A stretch of 64,000 nt of DNA from Casp-actino8 sp046091365 (GCA_046091365.1 JBJTBM010000010.1:17739-81738); one strand, 5' to 3'; numbered from the stretch's first letter, positions 28,765 through 37,059 are shown. A program made the numbers and translations. Notes: a model not told the origin generated them from the letters alone.

Positions 28765-29628
28765 TCACGACAGAACGGCTCGCGCCACGAGGTCGGTTCC
28801 GAAGGCGGTCAGGATCGCGAGGTACATGAGACCCGTGGCCGCCATCACGGCCGAGTACGACCGTTCTTTCAGCGCGCGAAGAGTCACCACTCCGAGCACC
28901 CCGGTCGTCACCGCGCACGCGGCCCAGAACCACCCCAACTGGCCGCCCCAACCGTCGTCCACCGCACCGGAGAAAACGCTGAACATGCCGGTCGGCCACA
29001 ACATCACGACCACTTCGGCCGGCCAAATCCACAAGAAGACCCGCACGATCTCGTTGACGTGACGACGCGGCAGGCCGGGCTGAACCAGGTACCAGTGACC
29101 GAGCAGCATCGCGTCGCTCACGAGACCGAGGAAGACCGCGCCCACCACCGTGCGGGCGATGGCCAGGGCATCGGCCCCACCGGCGGCCATTCCGGCGGCC
29201 ACCAGAGCGGGAACACCGGCGACCAACGGCAACAGGTCGAGGCGCGGGTCGAACTCGGATCCCGACACCGACGATCCGTCGCGCGTTCCGCGATCGATGC
29301 CGGTCATCTTCGCGACGCGCTCGGAGCGCTCGTCGTGTCGACGATCGGCACCGCTGACTCCGGCGCGTCGACGCACGACGCTCTGCCCGAGAGCCACCGC
29401 GCACAGGGCCGCGGTGACCGCGGTGCCGATGTCACGAACCGACTCCGCGGTACCGGCACTCGAGGTCCCCGCGAACAACAGCGCGCCGATCAACATCACG
29501 ATGTGCGTGCCCCGCAACAGCCACCCGTACCCGAGCCCCACTTCGCGGTGTCGCGTCGTGATCCAGCATCCGAGCATCCCGCCGACGGCCCATTGCAACA
29601 ACACCGTCGACGCATCGAGTTCGATCAC
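28765..29628 (-). CDS. Polytopic membrane protein of unknown function
   Basis: About 287 residues with seven or eight hydrophobic segments, for example VLLQWAVGGMLGCWI, GTHIVMLIGALLFAG, LLPLVAGVPALVAAGMAAGG and IWPAEVVVMLW. They are interrupted by a charged loop (VVRRRAGVSGADRRHDERSER). No family is recognised. GTG 29628 is chosen because TAGCGT (29636-29641) ends 7 nt upstream. It converges with the pilin operon (nine-base gap) and diverges from a lipoprotein gene. Confidence 0.62.
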   Translation of the reverse strand: MIELDASTVLLQWAVGGMLGCWITTRHREVGLGYGWLLRGTHIVMLIGALLFAGTSSAGTAESVRDIGTAVTAALCAVALGQSVVRRRAGVSGADRRHDERSERVAKMTGIDRGTRDGSSVSGSEFDPRLDLLPLVAGVPALVAAGMAAGGADALAIARTVVGAVFLGLVSDAMLLGHWYLVQPGLPRRHVNEIVRVFLWIWPAEVVVMLWPTGMFSVFSGAVDDGWGGQLGWFWAACAVTTGVLGVVTLRALKERSYSAVMAATGLMYLAILTAFGTDLVARAVLS

Positions 29629-29635
29629 GCGACCC

Positions 29636-29674
29636 ACGCTAGAACCAACCGGTCGGCGAAGGGGCACCTAGGCT
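29636..29674. promoter_or_regulatory. Divergent leaderless promoter pair, membrane protein and lipoprotein genes
   Basis: TAGCGT on the minus strand (29636-29641) ends 7 nt before GTG 29628. TAGGCT on the plus strand (29669-29674) ends 6 nt before GTG 29681. Confidence 0.5.
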
Positions 29675-29680
29675 GACGAG

Positions 29681-30340
29681 GTGCCCTCGTTCACTCCGTC
29701 GCGTCTTCTTCTCGCGTGCGCGCCACTCGCCCTCGTGTCGGCGTGTTTCACCGGTCCACGCCCGACCCTCGAGCCCAGCGACACCATCGCCCCGCTCGAC
29801 GACCCGGCCGCGCGCGCGGTGGTCGATTCACTGTCGATGTCGACCACGGCGTCGTTCACGATCGAATACGAGATCGTGACCAAGTTCGGCGGAGCGACCA
29901 CCTCGGCGGTCGTGGCGTTCGACCCGGTGCTCGGCACGAGCGTCGAAATCGGCGACACCCGCTACCTGTACTCGGCCCAAGGCACCACCACCACGTGCAC
30001 GGTGTCGACCACCGACTGTTCCGCCGGAATCGACGAGACCCGGGTGTCGGACCGTCAGTTGACGTCGACCTTTTTCAAGCAGTCGGCCAACGAGCGCATC
30101 CGACAGGACGCCCGGGTCGCGGTGGCGCCGGCCTCGGGTTACCCGTCGACGGCCGCTGATCGGGCCACGACGTGCGCCGACTTCACCGTGGTCGACACCA
30201 CCGGCGCGAGTCGAACCAAGACGTATTGCGCCTTCGACGACGCGCACGTGATCGCGATCATGGACACCGCCGACCTCTCGATCAGCGCACGCTCGATCAC
30301 CGAATCGGTCGATGCCGCACGCTTCCAGCCACCGGGCTGA
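29681..30340 (+). CDS. Putative secreted lipoprotein
   Basis: 219 residues. The signal sequence ends in a lipobox, LVSAC, with Cys22 as the lipidation site, followed by a proline/threonine-rich stretch. The mature part is not recognised; it has beta-strand character and further Cys residues (TTTCTVSTTDCS and TTCADF/KTYCAF) that could form disulfides outside the membrane. It is probably anchored on the outer face of the cytoplasmic membrane. GTG 29681 follows TAGGCT by 6 nt. It converges with the NlpC/P60 gene. Confidence 0.7.
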   Translation: MPSFTPSRLLLACAPLALVSACFTGPRPTLEPSDTIAPLDDPAARAVVDSLSMSTTASFTIEYEIVTKFGGATTSAVVAFDPVLGTSVEIGDTRYLYSAQGTTTTCTVSTTDCSAGIDETRVSDRQLTSTFFKQSANERIRQDARVAVAPASGYPSTAADRATTCADFTVVDTTGASRTKTYCAFDDAHVIAIMDTADLSISARSITESVDAARFQPPG

Positions 30341-30352
30341 ACCGAACGACCG

Positions 30353-31024
30353 TCACTCGGTCGGGTCGCCGAACTTGCTGCGGCTCATGGAGCGACTGCC
30401 CAGCACCTTGATCTCGACGTGTCGTCCGGTGAACGGAGCGTGGATGATCGCTTGGCCGACTCCGAGCCACATCATCACGTGGCCCGGGTAGCGCATCAGA
30501 TCACCAGCCTGTGCCGTGAGGATGTTGCGGGGTTCGGCCGCACGGATCTGGGCCGTCGAATTGCGCGGGATGTCGAATCCGGCTTTCGACCACGCGAACG
30601 ACGTCAATCCCGAACAGTCGAACGCGACCCCGGGTGCCAGCGCGTTCCGTCGATACGGAACCCCGAGCTGGGTGAGTGCCGCCATCAACGCGAGCTGATG
30701 GTCCATGTCGGCGCGCGCCCACGCCTGATCGAACGACTCACCGGGGGTCCACAAACGACCGCCGACGGCGACGGCCAATCGGGCCCGGGCGGCGACGTAC
30801 TCGGGTGCCGCGGTCGTGCCACCCACACGCAATGCCTCGAGGGCGGCGACGGCCAGGTCGGCGATGGGGTCGTCGATCGGGGCCGCCACGGCGACGCGGG
30901 TGGTCGATGCCGCGGCGATCCCAGGGGCTACGGTCGTCACGATCACGGTCGGCACGACCAAGGTCGTCACGATCACAGTCGGCACGGCCAAGGCGGCCAG
31001 AAGGGTGTGTCGGAACGGCGTCAT
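30353..31024 (-). CDS. NlpC/P60 family peptidoglycan endopeptidase, secreted
   Basis: 223 residues. A hydrophobic signal region (LLAALAVPTVIVTTLVV and a repeat of it) ends near GIAAAS. The C-terminal NlpC/P60 domain shows catalytic FDCSGLTSFAWSKAG, then IPRNSTAQ and the His in DLMRYPGHVMMWLG. It should cleave peptide stems of peptidoglycan outside the cell. The ATG has a GGGGAGA ribosome binding site four to five bases upstream; reading further upstream in frame is unsupported. A 30-bp tandem duplication lengthens the signal region. Confidence 0.86.
   Translation of the reverse strand: MTPFRHTLLAALAVPTVIVTTLVVPTVIVTTVAPGIAAASTTRVAVAAPIDDPIADLAVAALEALRVGGTTAAPEYVAARARLAVAVGGRLWTPGESFDQAWARADMDHQLALMAALTQLGVPYRRNALAPGVAFDCSGLTSFAWSKAGFDIPRNSTAQIRAAEPRNILTAQAGDLMRYPGHVMMWLGVGQAIIHAPFTGRHVEIKVLGSRSMSRSKFGDPTE
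30931..30990. repeat. Tandem duplication of a 30-bp unit in the NlpC/P60 signal sequence
   Basis: 30931-30960 and 30961-30990 match at 27 of 30 positions. The repeat preserves frame and encodes two copies of VPTVIVTT followed by LV or VA, extending the hydrophobic core of the signal peptide. Confidence 0.85.
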
Positions 31025-31180
31025 CGTCTCCCCTGCCCGATGGGCATCAGATGACGATACGAGGGGACAAATCGCAACACAACCGACATATTCGTTGCCC
31101 AATCGACATGAATCCAGCCGGACGACCCCGAGGCGCGGTCCGAATCGGGGAAACCGCAGGTCACACGGCAGGATGCGGGG

Positions 31181-31759
31181 GTGGACATGATCCCCGACAC
31201 CACCGTGGGCGTTCTGTTGGCGGCCGGTCGCGGCAGTCGTTTCACCGGGCCGACCCACAAATTGCTCGCTCCCCTCCGGGGGCGCACCGTGCTGGCGTGG
31301 TCGCTCGCGGCAGCTCGGGAAGCGGGGTTCGCCCACCTCGTCGTGGTCACCGGCGCCGTCGACGTGTCGGCGGAGTTGACCCCGGACCACGCGCTGCAGG
31401 TGGTGGCCAACCTCGACTGGGCCGATGGGCAGGCCACATCCATCAACGCCGGGATCGAACGAGCGCGCTCGCTCGGCGCCGACACCGTCGTCATCGGACT
31501 CGCCGACCAACCCTTCGTCTCCCCGGACGCCTGGCGCTCGGTCGCCGCGAGCAGGTCACCTATCGCGGTGGCGACCTACCACGGCGTGCGTGGCAATCCG
31601 GTCCGCTTGGCCGGGTCCGTGTGGTCACTGTTACCAACGACCGGCGACGTCGGCGCTCGCGACCTCATGCGCCTGCGCCCCGAACTCGTCCGAGAAGTAG
31701 CCTGCGAGGGTTCTGCGGACGACATCGACACCGAGGAGGATCTCGCACCATGGACCTGA
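31181..31759 (+). CDS. MocA-like molybdenum-cofactor nucleotidyltransferase
   Basis: 192 residues of the MobA/MocA NTP-transferase fold. The nucleotide loop reads LLAAGRGSRFTG with Lys in HKLLAPLRG, the central motif is WADGQATSINAGI, and GLADQPFV carries the metal-binding Asp. CTP-dependent MocA makes the cytosine dinucleotide cofactor of xanthine-oxidase-family enzymes, and its coupling to a CoxG-like gene fits. No molybdoenzyme subunits are in the window. GTG 31181 follows CAGGAT by 6 nt; ATG 31187 is an alternative. Confidence 0.78.
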   Translation: MDMIPDTTVGVLLAAGRGSRFTGPTHKLLAPLRGRTVLAWSLAAAREAGFAHLVVVTGAVDVSAELTPDHALQVVANLDWADGQATSINAGIERARSLGADTVVIGLADQPFVSPDAWRSVAASRSPIAVATYHGVRGNPVRLAGSVWSLLPTTGDVGARDLMRLRPELVREVACEGSADDIDTEEDLAPWT

Positions 31760-32433
31760 ACCACTCGATCACCGTCAACCAACCGATCGCCGAGACGTGG
31801 AAGATCCTGACCGATCTCGAGCGAATTGCTCCGTGTCTTCCCGGCGCCCAATTGCAGGAGATCGAAGGTGAGGTCTACAAGGGCGTCGTCAAGATCAAGG
31901 TCGGCCCGATCGTCGCCCAGTTCAAAGGCGAGGCTCAGTTCGCCGAGCGCGACGACACCAACTTCAAGGCCACGCTCAAAGCCTCGGGGCGCGACACCGG
32001 TGGAAAGGGCAACGCGTCGGCCACCATCACCGCCCAGCTCACCTCGCTGACCGCCACGACCACTGAGTGCTCGGTTGTCACCGACCTTGCGATCACCGGC
32101 AAGGTGGCCCAGTTCGGCCGCGGAGCGATGACCGACATCAGCGAGAAACTCATCGCCCAGTTCGCCGACAACCTCAACACGTTGATCGACGCCGGCGATC
32201 CGATCGCCGACGCGGCGGGCTCCCCCGCCTCGTCCGACGCGTCGCCCGTCGCCGACACCTCGGGCGAACTGCCCAGGGTTCGCAAGATCGAGGGTCCGGC
32301 TGCCGAACCGTTGAACCTTCAGGACGTGGCCGGTGGCGCGATGATGAAGCGCATCCTGCCGGTGCTGGCCGGCTTAGCCGCGCTCGGACTCTTCTTGAAG
32401 CGCGTCTTCTCGCGTCGTCGCAAGAAGGCCTGA
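31750..32433 (+). CDS. CoxG-like SRPBCC protein (CO dehydrogenase subunit G family)
   Basis: 227 residues. The SRPBCC domain (about 1-150) has MDLNHSITVNQPIAETWKIL, PCLPGAQLQEIEGEVYKGVVKIKVGPI and the CoxG-typical AQFGRGAMTDISEKLIAQFADNL. A Ser/Ala/Asp linker precedes a C-terminal anchor (MMKRILPVLAGLAALGLFLKRVF) and a basic tail. CoxG proteins recruit or mature molybdenum hydroxylases at the membrane. It overlaps the MocA-like gene by ten bases. The cognate hydroxylase is not nearby. Confidence 0.85.
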   Translation: MDLNHSITVNQPIAETWKILTDLERIAPCLPGAQLQEIEGEVYKGVVKIKVGPIVAQFKGEAQFAERDDTNFKATLKASGRDTGGKGNASATITAQLTSLTATTTECSVVTDLAITGKVAQFGRGAMTDISEKLIAQFADNLNTLIDAGDPIADAAGSPASSDASPVADTSGELPRVRKIEGPAAEPLNLQDVAGGAMMKRILPVLAGLAALGLFLKRVFSRRRKKA

Positions 32434-32446
32434 GCCGGACCGTTCG

Positions 32447-32896
32447 GTGCCGACTCCCGACGACATCGATCGCGTCACCCGATTGCTCGGACGGCGGCCG
32501 GCCGGGGCCTTCGAGGTGGTTCTCCGGGCGGAGGACGGTGACCCAGTCGTGTTGCGCAACGCACCCCTGATGGACGATCTCACGCCGATGCCGACGCTCT
32601 ATTGGCTCTGCGATCCCGATCTGACGGTGGCCGTGAGCCGCCTCGAGGCCGACGGCGGCGTCGATCGCGCCGAAGCCGAGGTCGACGCCGTCTCGCTGGC
32701 CGCGGCCCACCAGCGCTACGCCGACGAGCGCGACGCCGCGATCCCCCCGGGACACATCGGTCCGCGTCCGACGGGGGGCGTGGCCGGCACTCGCGTTGGC
32801 GTGAAGTGCCTCCACGCCCACTACGCGTGGCACCTCGTGGGCGGAGACGATCCCGTCGGGCGCTGGGTCGCCGGACACCTGGAAGCGAGGACCTGA
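32447..32896 (+). CDS. DUF501 family protein
   Basis: 149 residues recognisable as DUF501 by RVTRLLGRRPAGAFEVVLR, MPTLYWLCDPDL and the Cys/His motif GVKCLHAHYAWHL. The function is unknown. In actinobacteria this family is regularly encoded directly before the Ppx/GppA gene, as here (one base between them), often after eno and a DivIC/FtsB gene, which are absent here. GTG start; no leader evidence. Confidence 0.85.
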   Translation: MPTPDDIDRVTRLLGRRPAGAFEVVLRAEDGDPVVLRNAPLMDDLTPMPTLYWLCDPDLTVAVSRLEADGGVDRAEAEVDAVSLAAAHQRYADERDAAIPPGHIGPRPTGGVAGTRVGVKCLHAHYAWHLVGGDDPVGRWVAGHLEART

Positions 32897-32897
32897 C

Positions 32898-33818
32898 GTG
32901 CCGGTCGCCGCCATCGACATCGGCACCAACTCGACCAATCTCCTGGTGGTCGACGACGACGGCACGACGCGCGAGCGGATCGTCGCCGTGACCCGGCTCG
33001 GAGCCGGTGTCGACCGCACCGGTCGTCTGGCCGACGACGCCATCGAACGAACGCTCGCCCGCATCACCGCCCACCATGCGATCATCACGACCGATGGCAA
33101 TCACGTGCCCCTGCGCATCGCCGCGTCCAGCGCCTGTCGCGACGCCGCCAACCGCGAGGAGTTCTTCGACCGGGTGGAAGCGATCACCGGCGTGCGACCC
33201 GAGTTGATCTCGGGACCGCTGGAGAGTCGACTGTCGTATCTCGGGGCGACAGCCGGATTGCGACTCGACCCCATCGGTCACGTGGTCGTCGACATCGGTG
33301 GCGGATCCACCGAAATCGCCCACGGCGACACCGAGTTGCGGTCGACCTACAGCATCGACGTTGGCGCCGTCCGCCTCACCGAACGCCACCTGCACCACGA
33401 CCCACCGCGCCCCGAGGAGTTGTTGAACGCGATCGGCGACGCCCAGGACCTGTTCGACGACCTCGTGCGCGACGCTCCGGCCATCCTCGGTGCGCGCCAG
33501 ATCATCGGAGTGGCCGGCACCATCGTGACGACGGCCGCGGTCGAAATCGGTCTCGTCGACCACGACCCCGCTCGACTGCACGGCTTCATCCTCACCCGAG
33601 CGGCGGTCGAAGAGGTCTTCCGAACCTTGGCCACCGAGCCCCTCGCGGACCGCCGGCACAACCCCGGACTGCCCGCCGATCGCGCCGACGTCATCGTCGG
33701 CGGCCTGTGCGTGTTGGTCGGGCTCCTGCGCCGCTGGGACACCGACGAGATCGTGGTGTCGTCCCGCAACATTCTCGACGGAATGTGTGCTGAACTGCTC
33801 CGCGGAGAGAAACCATGA
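32898..33818 (+). CDS. ppx: Exopolyphosphatase / Ppx-GppA phosphatase
   Basis: 306 residues with the ASKHA-type phosphate loops VAAIDIGTNSTNLLVVDDDG and GHVVVDIGGGSTEIAHGD, the catalytic SACRDAANR segment, and GVAGTIVTTAAVEIGL. It should hydrolyse terminal phosphates of polyphosphate or pppGpp in the cytoplasm. The length matches the short actinobacterial form without the C-terminal HD-like domain. GTG start one base after DUF501; its stop overlaps the GNAT gene's ATG. Confidence 0.9.
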   Translation: MPVAAIDIGTNSTNLLVVDDDGTTRERIVAVTRLGAGVDRTGRLADDAIERTLARITAHHAIITTDGNHVPLRIAASSACRDAANREEFFDRVEAITGVRPELISGPLESRLSYLGATAGLRLDPIGHVVVDIGGGSTEIAHGDTELRSTYSIDVGAVRLTERHLHHDPPRPEELLNAIGDAQDLFDDLVRDAPAILGARQIIGVAGTIVTTAAVEIGLVDHDPARLHGFILTRAAVEEVFRTLATEPLADRRHNPGLPADRADVIVGGLCVLVGLLRRWDTDEIVVSSRNILDGMCAELLRGEKP

Positions 33819-34438
33819 CCGCACACGACATCCATCCCGCCCGCACCTCCGGTGTGCGCCTCTACGGCAAGCGAGTGGTGCTCCGCCCACTCGTGCCGCC
33901 CGACTTCGCGGCCTGGTCGGACGTACGACGACGCAACCACGACTGGCTCACGGTTTGGGAGCCGTCGCGCCCGGTGAACTCCCCCGACCCGCGCTCCGAT
34001 CGCGACGCGTTCTCGGCCCGCTGCGCGCTACGCGACCGCGAACGTCAGACCGGCACCGCGTACGCGTTCGGAATCTTCGTCGACAACAACTTCGCCGGCG
34101 AGATGAACCTCAACAACGTGGTACGTGGAGCGATGATGGGCGGGTCCGTCGGATACTGGATCGATCAGGCCCGTGCCGGTCGGTCGTACACCTCCGAGGC
34201 GGTGGTCGTGCTGGCCCGATACGCCTTCGAGGAACTCGGACTGCACCGGCTCGAGATCTGCATCGTGCCCCACAACACCAACTCGCATCGCGTCGTGGCC
34301 AAACTCGAACTACGCAACGAAGGCGTCGCCGAGCGTTTCCTCGAGATCAACGGCACATGGGAGGACCACGTGCGTTACGGATTCACCGCCGAGGAGTGGG
34401 TGACCCGTCGCGACGAGCTGGCCGCTGCCTGGCTGTAA
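33815..34438 (+). CDS. GNAT family N-acetyltransferase, RimJ/RimL-like
   Basis: 207 residues with a GNAT core: LYGKRVVLRPLVPPDFAAWSDVRRRNHDWL at the start, then GEMNLNNVVRGAMMGGSVGYWIDQARAGRSYTSEAVVVLARYAFEELGLHRLEICIVPHNTNSHRVVAKL, the pattern of ribosomal-protein-Ser/Ala acetyltransferases (RimJ). It acetylates an N-terminus or small amine using acetyl-CoA; the substrate is unknown. The ATG overlaps the Ppx stop (ATGA), so it is the last gene of the DUF501-ppx operon. Confidence 0.85.
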   Translation: MTAHDIHPARTSGVRLYGKRVVLRPLVPPDFAAWSDVRRRNHDWLTVWEPSRPVNSPDPRSDRDAFSARCALRDRERQTGTAYAFGIFVDNNFAGEMNLNNVVRGAMMGGSVGYWIDQARAGRSYTSEAVVVLARYAFEELGLHRLEICIVPHNTNSHRVVAKLELRNEGVAERFLEINGTWEDHVRYGFTAEEWVTRRDELAAAWL

Positions 34439-34444
34439 ATGACG

Positions 34445-34765
34445 TCAGGCCGACTGCGCGAGGTTGCGATACGCCGCTGCCTTGCGCCGCCTCACCGAGG
34501 TACGGCGCTTCCACTCCTTGACCTTCCAGTGTCGCGCGTTGCGGGCGTGGTCGAGTTTCTTCACCGCCTTCTCGGCGTCGTGATGATGCGCGGGCTTCCA
34601 CGCGGCCCCGGGTTCGTCGGCGTCGTCGGGCTCGAGTCCGTGACTCACCCGATCGGCGAGTTCGTGCAACTCGCCGCGCATCCGGTGTCTTTCGCCGTGC
34701 GCGTGGGCCCGCAACTCGGCCCTCGGTAGCGGCACGGCCTCTTGGCTTCTATGGCGCTTGCTCAT
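34445..34765 (-). CDS. Small, strongly basic hypothetical protein
   Basis: 106 residues, rich in Lys, Arg and His: MSKRHRSQEAVPLPRAELRA, a charged middle with PDDADEPGAAWKPAHHHDAEKAVKKLDH and a basic tail HWKVKEWKRRTSVRRRKAAAYRN. No family is recognised. The charge suggests nucleic-acid or ribosome contact, but this is inference. The start is set by a good GGGAGGT ribosome binding site five bases before the ATG; the longer in-frame reading is less likely. Confidence 0.55.
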   Translation of the reverse strand: MSKRHRSQEAVPLPRAELRAHAHGERHRMRGELHELADRVSHGLEPDDADEPGAAWKPAHHHDAEKAVKKLDHARNARHWKVKEWKRRTSVRRRKAAAYRNLAQSA

Positions 34766-34875
34766 CGGCACCTCCCAGGTTCCGTTGAACTCCCCCTGGC
34801 CGAACAGTACGACACTTCGTGGAAAAATCAAGGGCAGGATCGCGGCGCCGCGTCGGACCGGCGGACGGGCGGACT

Positions 34876-35649
34876 TCAGGGCTTTTTCGAGGAGATCTGC
34901 GACTTGAGGGCCGCAACGCGTTCGGCGAAGAAGGGCTGTCGGGTGCTCCACAACTGCGGGTCGAGCTCGCGGGCCACTGCTTCGGGATGTGTGCTCACAT
35001 CGGCCATGGCTCGGATCGTGCGTTTGGTTTCGATCACCAACTCCCGCGGCGCCGCCGCGGCCCGGGCGGCCATCTCGTGGGCCACCGGCAGCAGTCGGTC
35101 ATCGTCGACGCACCGGTGAACGATCCCCAACCGCTCGGCCTCGGTGCCGTCGACGACCTCGCCGAACACCACCGTCGCCATGGTCGTCTGCGGGCCGGCG
35201 AGACGACGCAACATCCACGTGTGTCCCCCACCGGGGTGGATTCCAATCTGCAGAAAGCGGGTGTCGAACCGCGCGCGCCGGGCCGCAACCCGCACGTCGC
35301 AACCGAGGGCGAGGTTCATCCCCGCACCGACCGCGGCACCGTTCACCGCAGCGATCGTGGGAAGGTCGCTGCGCGCGATGCGCAGGAATCCTTCGTAGAT
35401 CGTGCCCAGACTCTCCGCGGTGCTGGTCTGAAGGTTGCCGAGGTTCGCCCCGGCACAAAACGCCGGTGCGGCGCCGGTGACCACGATCGCACCGATCGCC
35501 GAATCGGACTCCACGCGATCCATGATCGACCCGATCTCGGCGACCAACGGTGCGGTGAGCGTGTTGCGCTCGCTCGGGTTGTTCAAGGTGATGGTGGCGA
35601 CGCCGTCGGCGACGTCGAGGAGGACGAGTGGGTTTGTCGAGTCGGTCAC
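34876..35649 (-). CDS. Enoyl-CoA hydratase/isomerase family protein
   Basis: 257 residues of the crotonase fold: VATITLNNPSERNTLTAPLV, the oxyanion-hole segments AFCAGANLGNL and AAVNGAAVGAGMNLALGCDVRVAA, and IGIHPGGGHTWMLRRLAG. The glutamate pair typical of hydratases is not obvious, so isomerase or other crotonase chemistry is possible. It should act on CoA esters in the cytoplasm. GAGAAT (35656-35661) ends 6 nt before the GTG, predicting leaderless mRNA; the gene diverges from the NUDIX gene. Confidence 0.85.
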   Translation of the reverse strand: MTDSTNPLVLLDVADGVATITLNNPSERNTLTAPLVAEIGSIMDRVESDSAIGAIVVTGAAPAFCAGANLGNLQTSTAESLGTIYEGFLRIARSDLPTIAAVNGAAVGAGMNLALGCDVRVAARRARFDTRFLQIGIHPGGGHTWMLRRLAGPQTTMATVVFGEVVDGTEAERLGIVHRCVDDDRLLPVAHEMAARAAAAPRELVIETKRTIRAMADVSTHPEAVARELDPQLWSTRQPFFAERVAALKSQISSKKP

Positions 35650-35655
35650 CCGCGC

Positions 35656-35687
35656 ATTCTCGCAGACCCACGAACCGCGCCTAGTGT
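35656..35687. promoter_or_regulatory. Divergent leaderless promoter pair, enoyl-CoA hydratase and NUDIX genes
   Basis: GAGAAT on the minus strand (35656-35661) ends 6 nt before GTG 35649. TAGTGT on the plus strand (35682-35687) ends 6 nt before ATG 35694. The whole intergenic region is 44 bases. Confidence 0.5.
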
Positions 35688-35693
35688 TGGTCC

Positions 35694-36374
35694 ATGGCGA
35701 ACGGCGAGAGCGACGTGGCCCGCAAGAGTCGCCCGGCCGCCACGGTGATCCTCACCCGGATCGCGGAGCACTCCTCGTGCGGGTTGGAGGTGCTCCTGCT
35801 GCGACGCAGCGACGTCGGAGCCTTCGCCGGCATGTGGGTCTTCCCCGGCGGGCGGGTCGACGACGCCGACGCCGGCAACGACGACTTCGCCCGGGCCAAG
35901 TTGGCCGCGATTCGCGAGGTCGCCGAGGAGGTCTCGGCGCAGGTCGATCCCTCTGGTCTCGCTCCGTGGAGTCACTGGACACCGCCGTTGACCGCACCAG
36001 TGCGCTTCACGACGTGGTTCTTCGTCGCGGCCCACGACTCCGGGGAGATCGCCATCGACAATCACGAGATCGTCGACTTCCGTTGGCTCGCCCCCGACCG
36101 CGCGCTCGAGGCCCAACTGCCGATGGCTCCACCCACGATCGTCACGTTGCACGAACTCCACGAGGCCGGGGAGGCGTCGGCGATCCGTCGAGGTCGCGTC
36201 GCCCCTCCGGCCTACGTCACCCGCCCCGGCCGAACCAGCGATGGTCAGGACGTGATGATGTGGAACGGCGACGCCGGGTACGAATCGGGCGACGCCGACC
36301 TGGACGGCCCGCGCAACCGGCTCGTCATGCTCAACGGCTTCGGCGGCACCGACTGGATCTACGTCCGGCGCTGA
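35694..36374 (+). CDS. NUDIX hydrolase
   Basis: 226 residues with ATVILTRIAEHSSCGLEVLLLRRS followed by the Nudix region GMWVFPGGRVDDADAG and AAIREVAEEVSAQVD, giving the REVAEE metal-binding core with an enlarged spacer after the first Gly. Such long actinobacterial members hydrolyse nucleoside-diphosphate or CoA derivatives; the substrate is not evident. TAGTGT ends 6 nt before the ATG. The next gene has its own promoter. Confidence 0.85.
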   Translation: MANGESDVARKSRPAATVILTRIAEHSSCGLEVLLLRRSDVGAFAGMWVFPGGRVDDADAGNDDFARAKLAAIREVAEEVSAQVDPSGLAPWSHWTPPLTAPVRFTTWFFVAAHDSGEIAIDNHEIVDFRWLAPDRALEAQLPMAPPTIVTLHELHEAGEASAIRRGRVAPPAYVTRPGRTSDGQDVMMWNGDAGYESGDADLDGPRNRLVMLNGFGGTDWIYVRR

Positions 36375-36396
36375 GGTCGGAAACGGGAGCGCGCAC

Positions 36397-36402
36397 TAGC
36401 GT
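36397..36402 (+). promoter_or_regulatory. -10 box of the hypothetical gene at 36411
   Basis: TAGCGT followed by eight bases and ATG 36411; the same hexamer is used before metH, amidase, the adenosyltransferase gene and the membrane protein gene. Confidence 0.45.
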
Positions 36403-36410
36403 CGGTCGCG

Positions 36411-37007
36411 ATGATCGACCACGTGTTCACCGACGTCATCAGCGCGTTGCGCGACGCCTTCGAACGCGCGTTCCTCGAGCGTCAGGCGTTCGAGGAGCAC
36501 TTCCAGGTCGACGTGATGCTCGGCGACGTCACCTGGGAGACGAGTTACGGTCTTCCGGGAGAGGGCCTTCCTCCGCGGGTCGTCGCGCACGTGACCTTCG
36601 ACTGGCCGTCGTGGAGCCAGACGGCCTACCGCCGTTGGTACGTCGACGACAAGACCGACGAGCAACCGTCGATCGAGATGGAAGTGGTGTTGCGCGTGCA
36701 ACGCATCAAGGATCTCCCCGACCTCGCGCCGTTGCGGAACGTCCTGCCCACCTCGAGTCCACTCATCGGCGACGGTCGACTCGAGCGCGCGGGGTTGACC
36801 GTCGAGACCAACCACCTCGATGACGAGGGACTCGTGGAACACGCCGTCGAGGCCACCTTCGAAGGGCTGTACGAACTCGCCGAGGAGTCGCTCGCCGACG
36901 GCGCGAGCACGTTACTCGACGACCACTTCGGCGCCCTCGGTGGTTGGGTCGCGGCGATGCTGGTGCGCATGGGCGACTTGAAGTACGAGTTCCTCCCCGC
37001 CGACTGA
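36411..37007 (+). CDS. Hypothetical protein, acidic, 198 residues
   Basis: Not recognised. It has an N-terminal amphipathic helix (ALRDAFERAFLERQAFEEHFQVDV), a beta-rich middle (VVAHVTFDWPSWSQTAYRRWYVDD, IEMEVVLRVQRIKDLPDL) and a C-terminal helical part ending GGWVAAMLVRMGDLKYEFLPAD. No signal peptide or membrane segment. The start follows the leaderless TAGCGT box. It is 52 bases before an enoyl-CoA hydratase gene and may be co-transcribed. Confidence 0.62.
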   Translation: MIDHVFTDVISALRDAFERAFLERQAFEEHFQVDVMLGDVTWETSYGLPGEGLPPRVVAHVTFDWPSWSQTAYRRWYVDDKTDEQPSIEMEVVLRVQRIKDLPDLAPLRNVLPTSSPLIGDGRLERAGLTVETNHLDDEGLVEHAVEATFEGLYELAEESLADGASTLLDDHFGALGGWVAAMLVRMGDLKYEFLPAD

Positions 37008-37059
37008 GCCAACCATCGAACCCACGACGAATGTTCCCGACAACGAGAGACGAGCCGAT

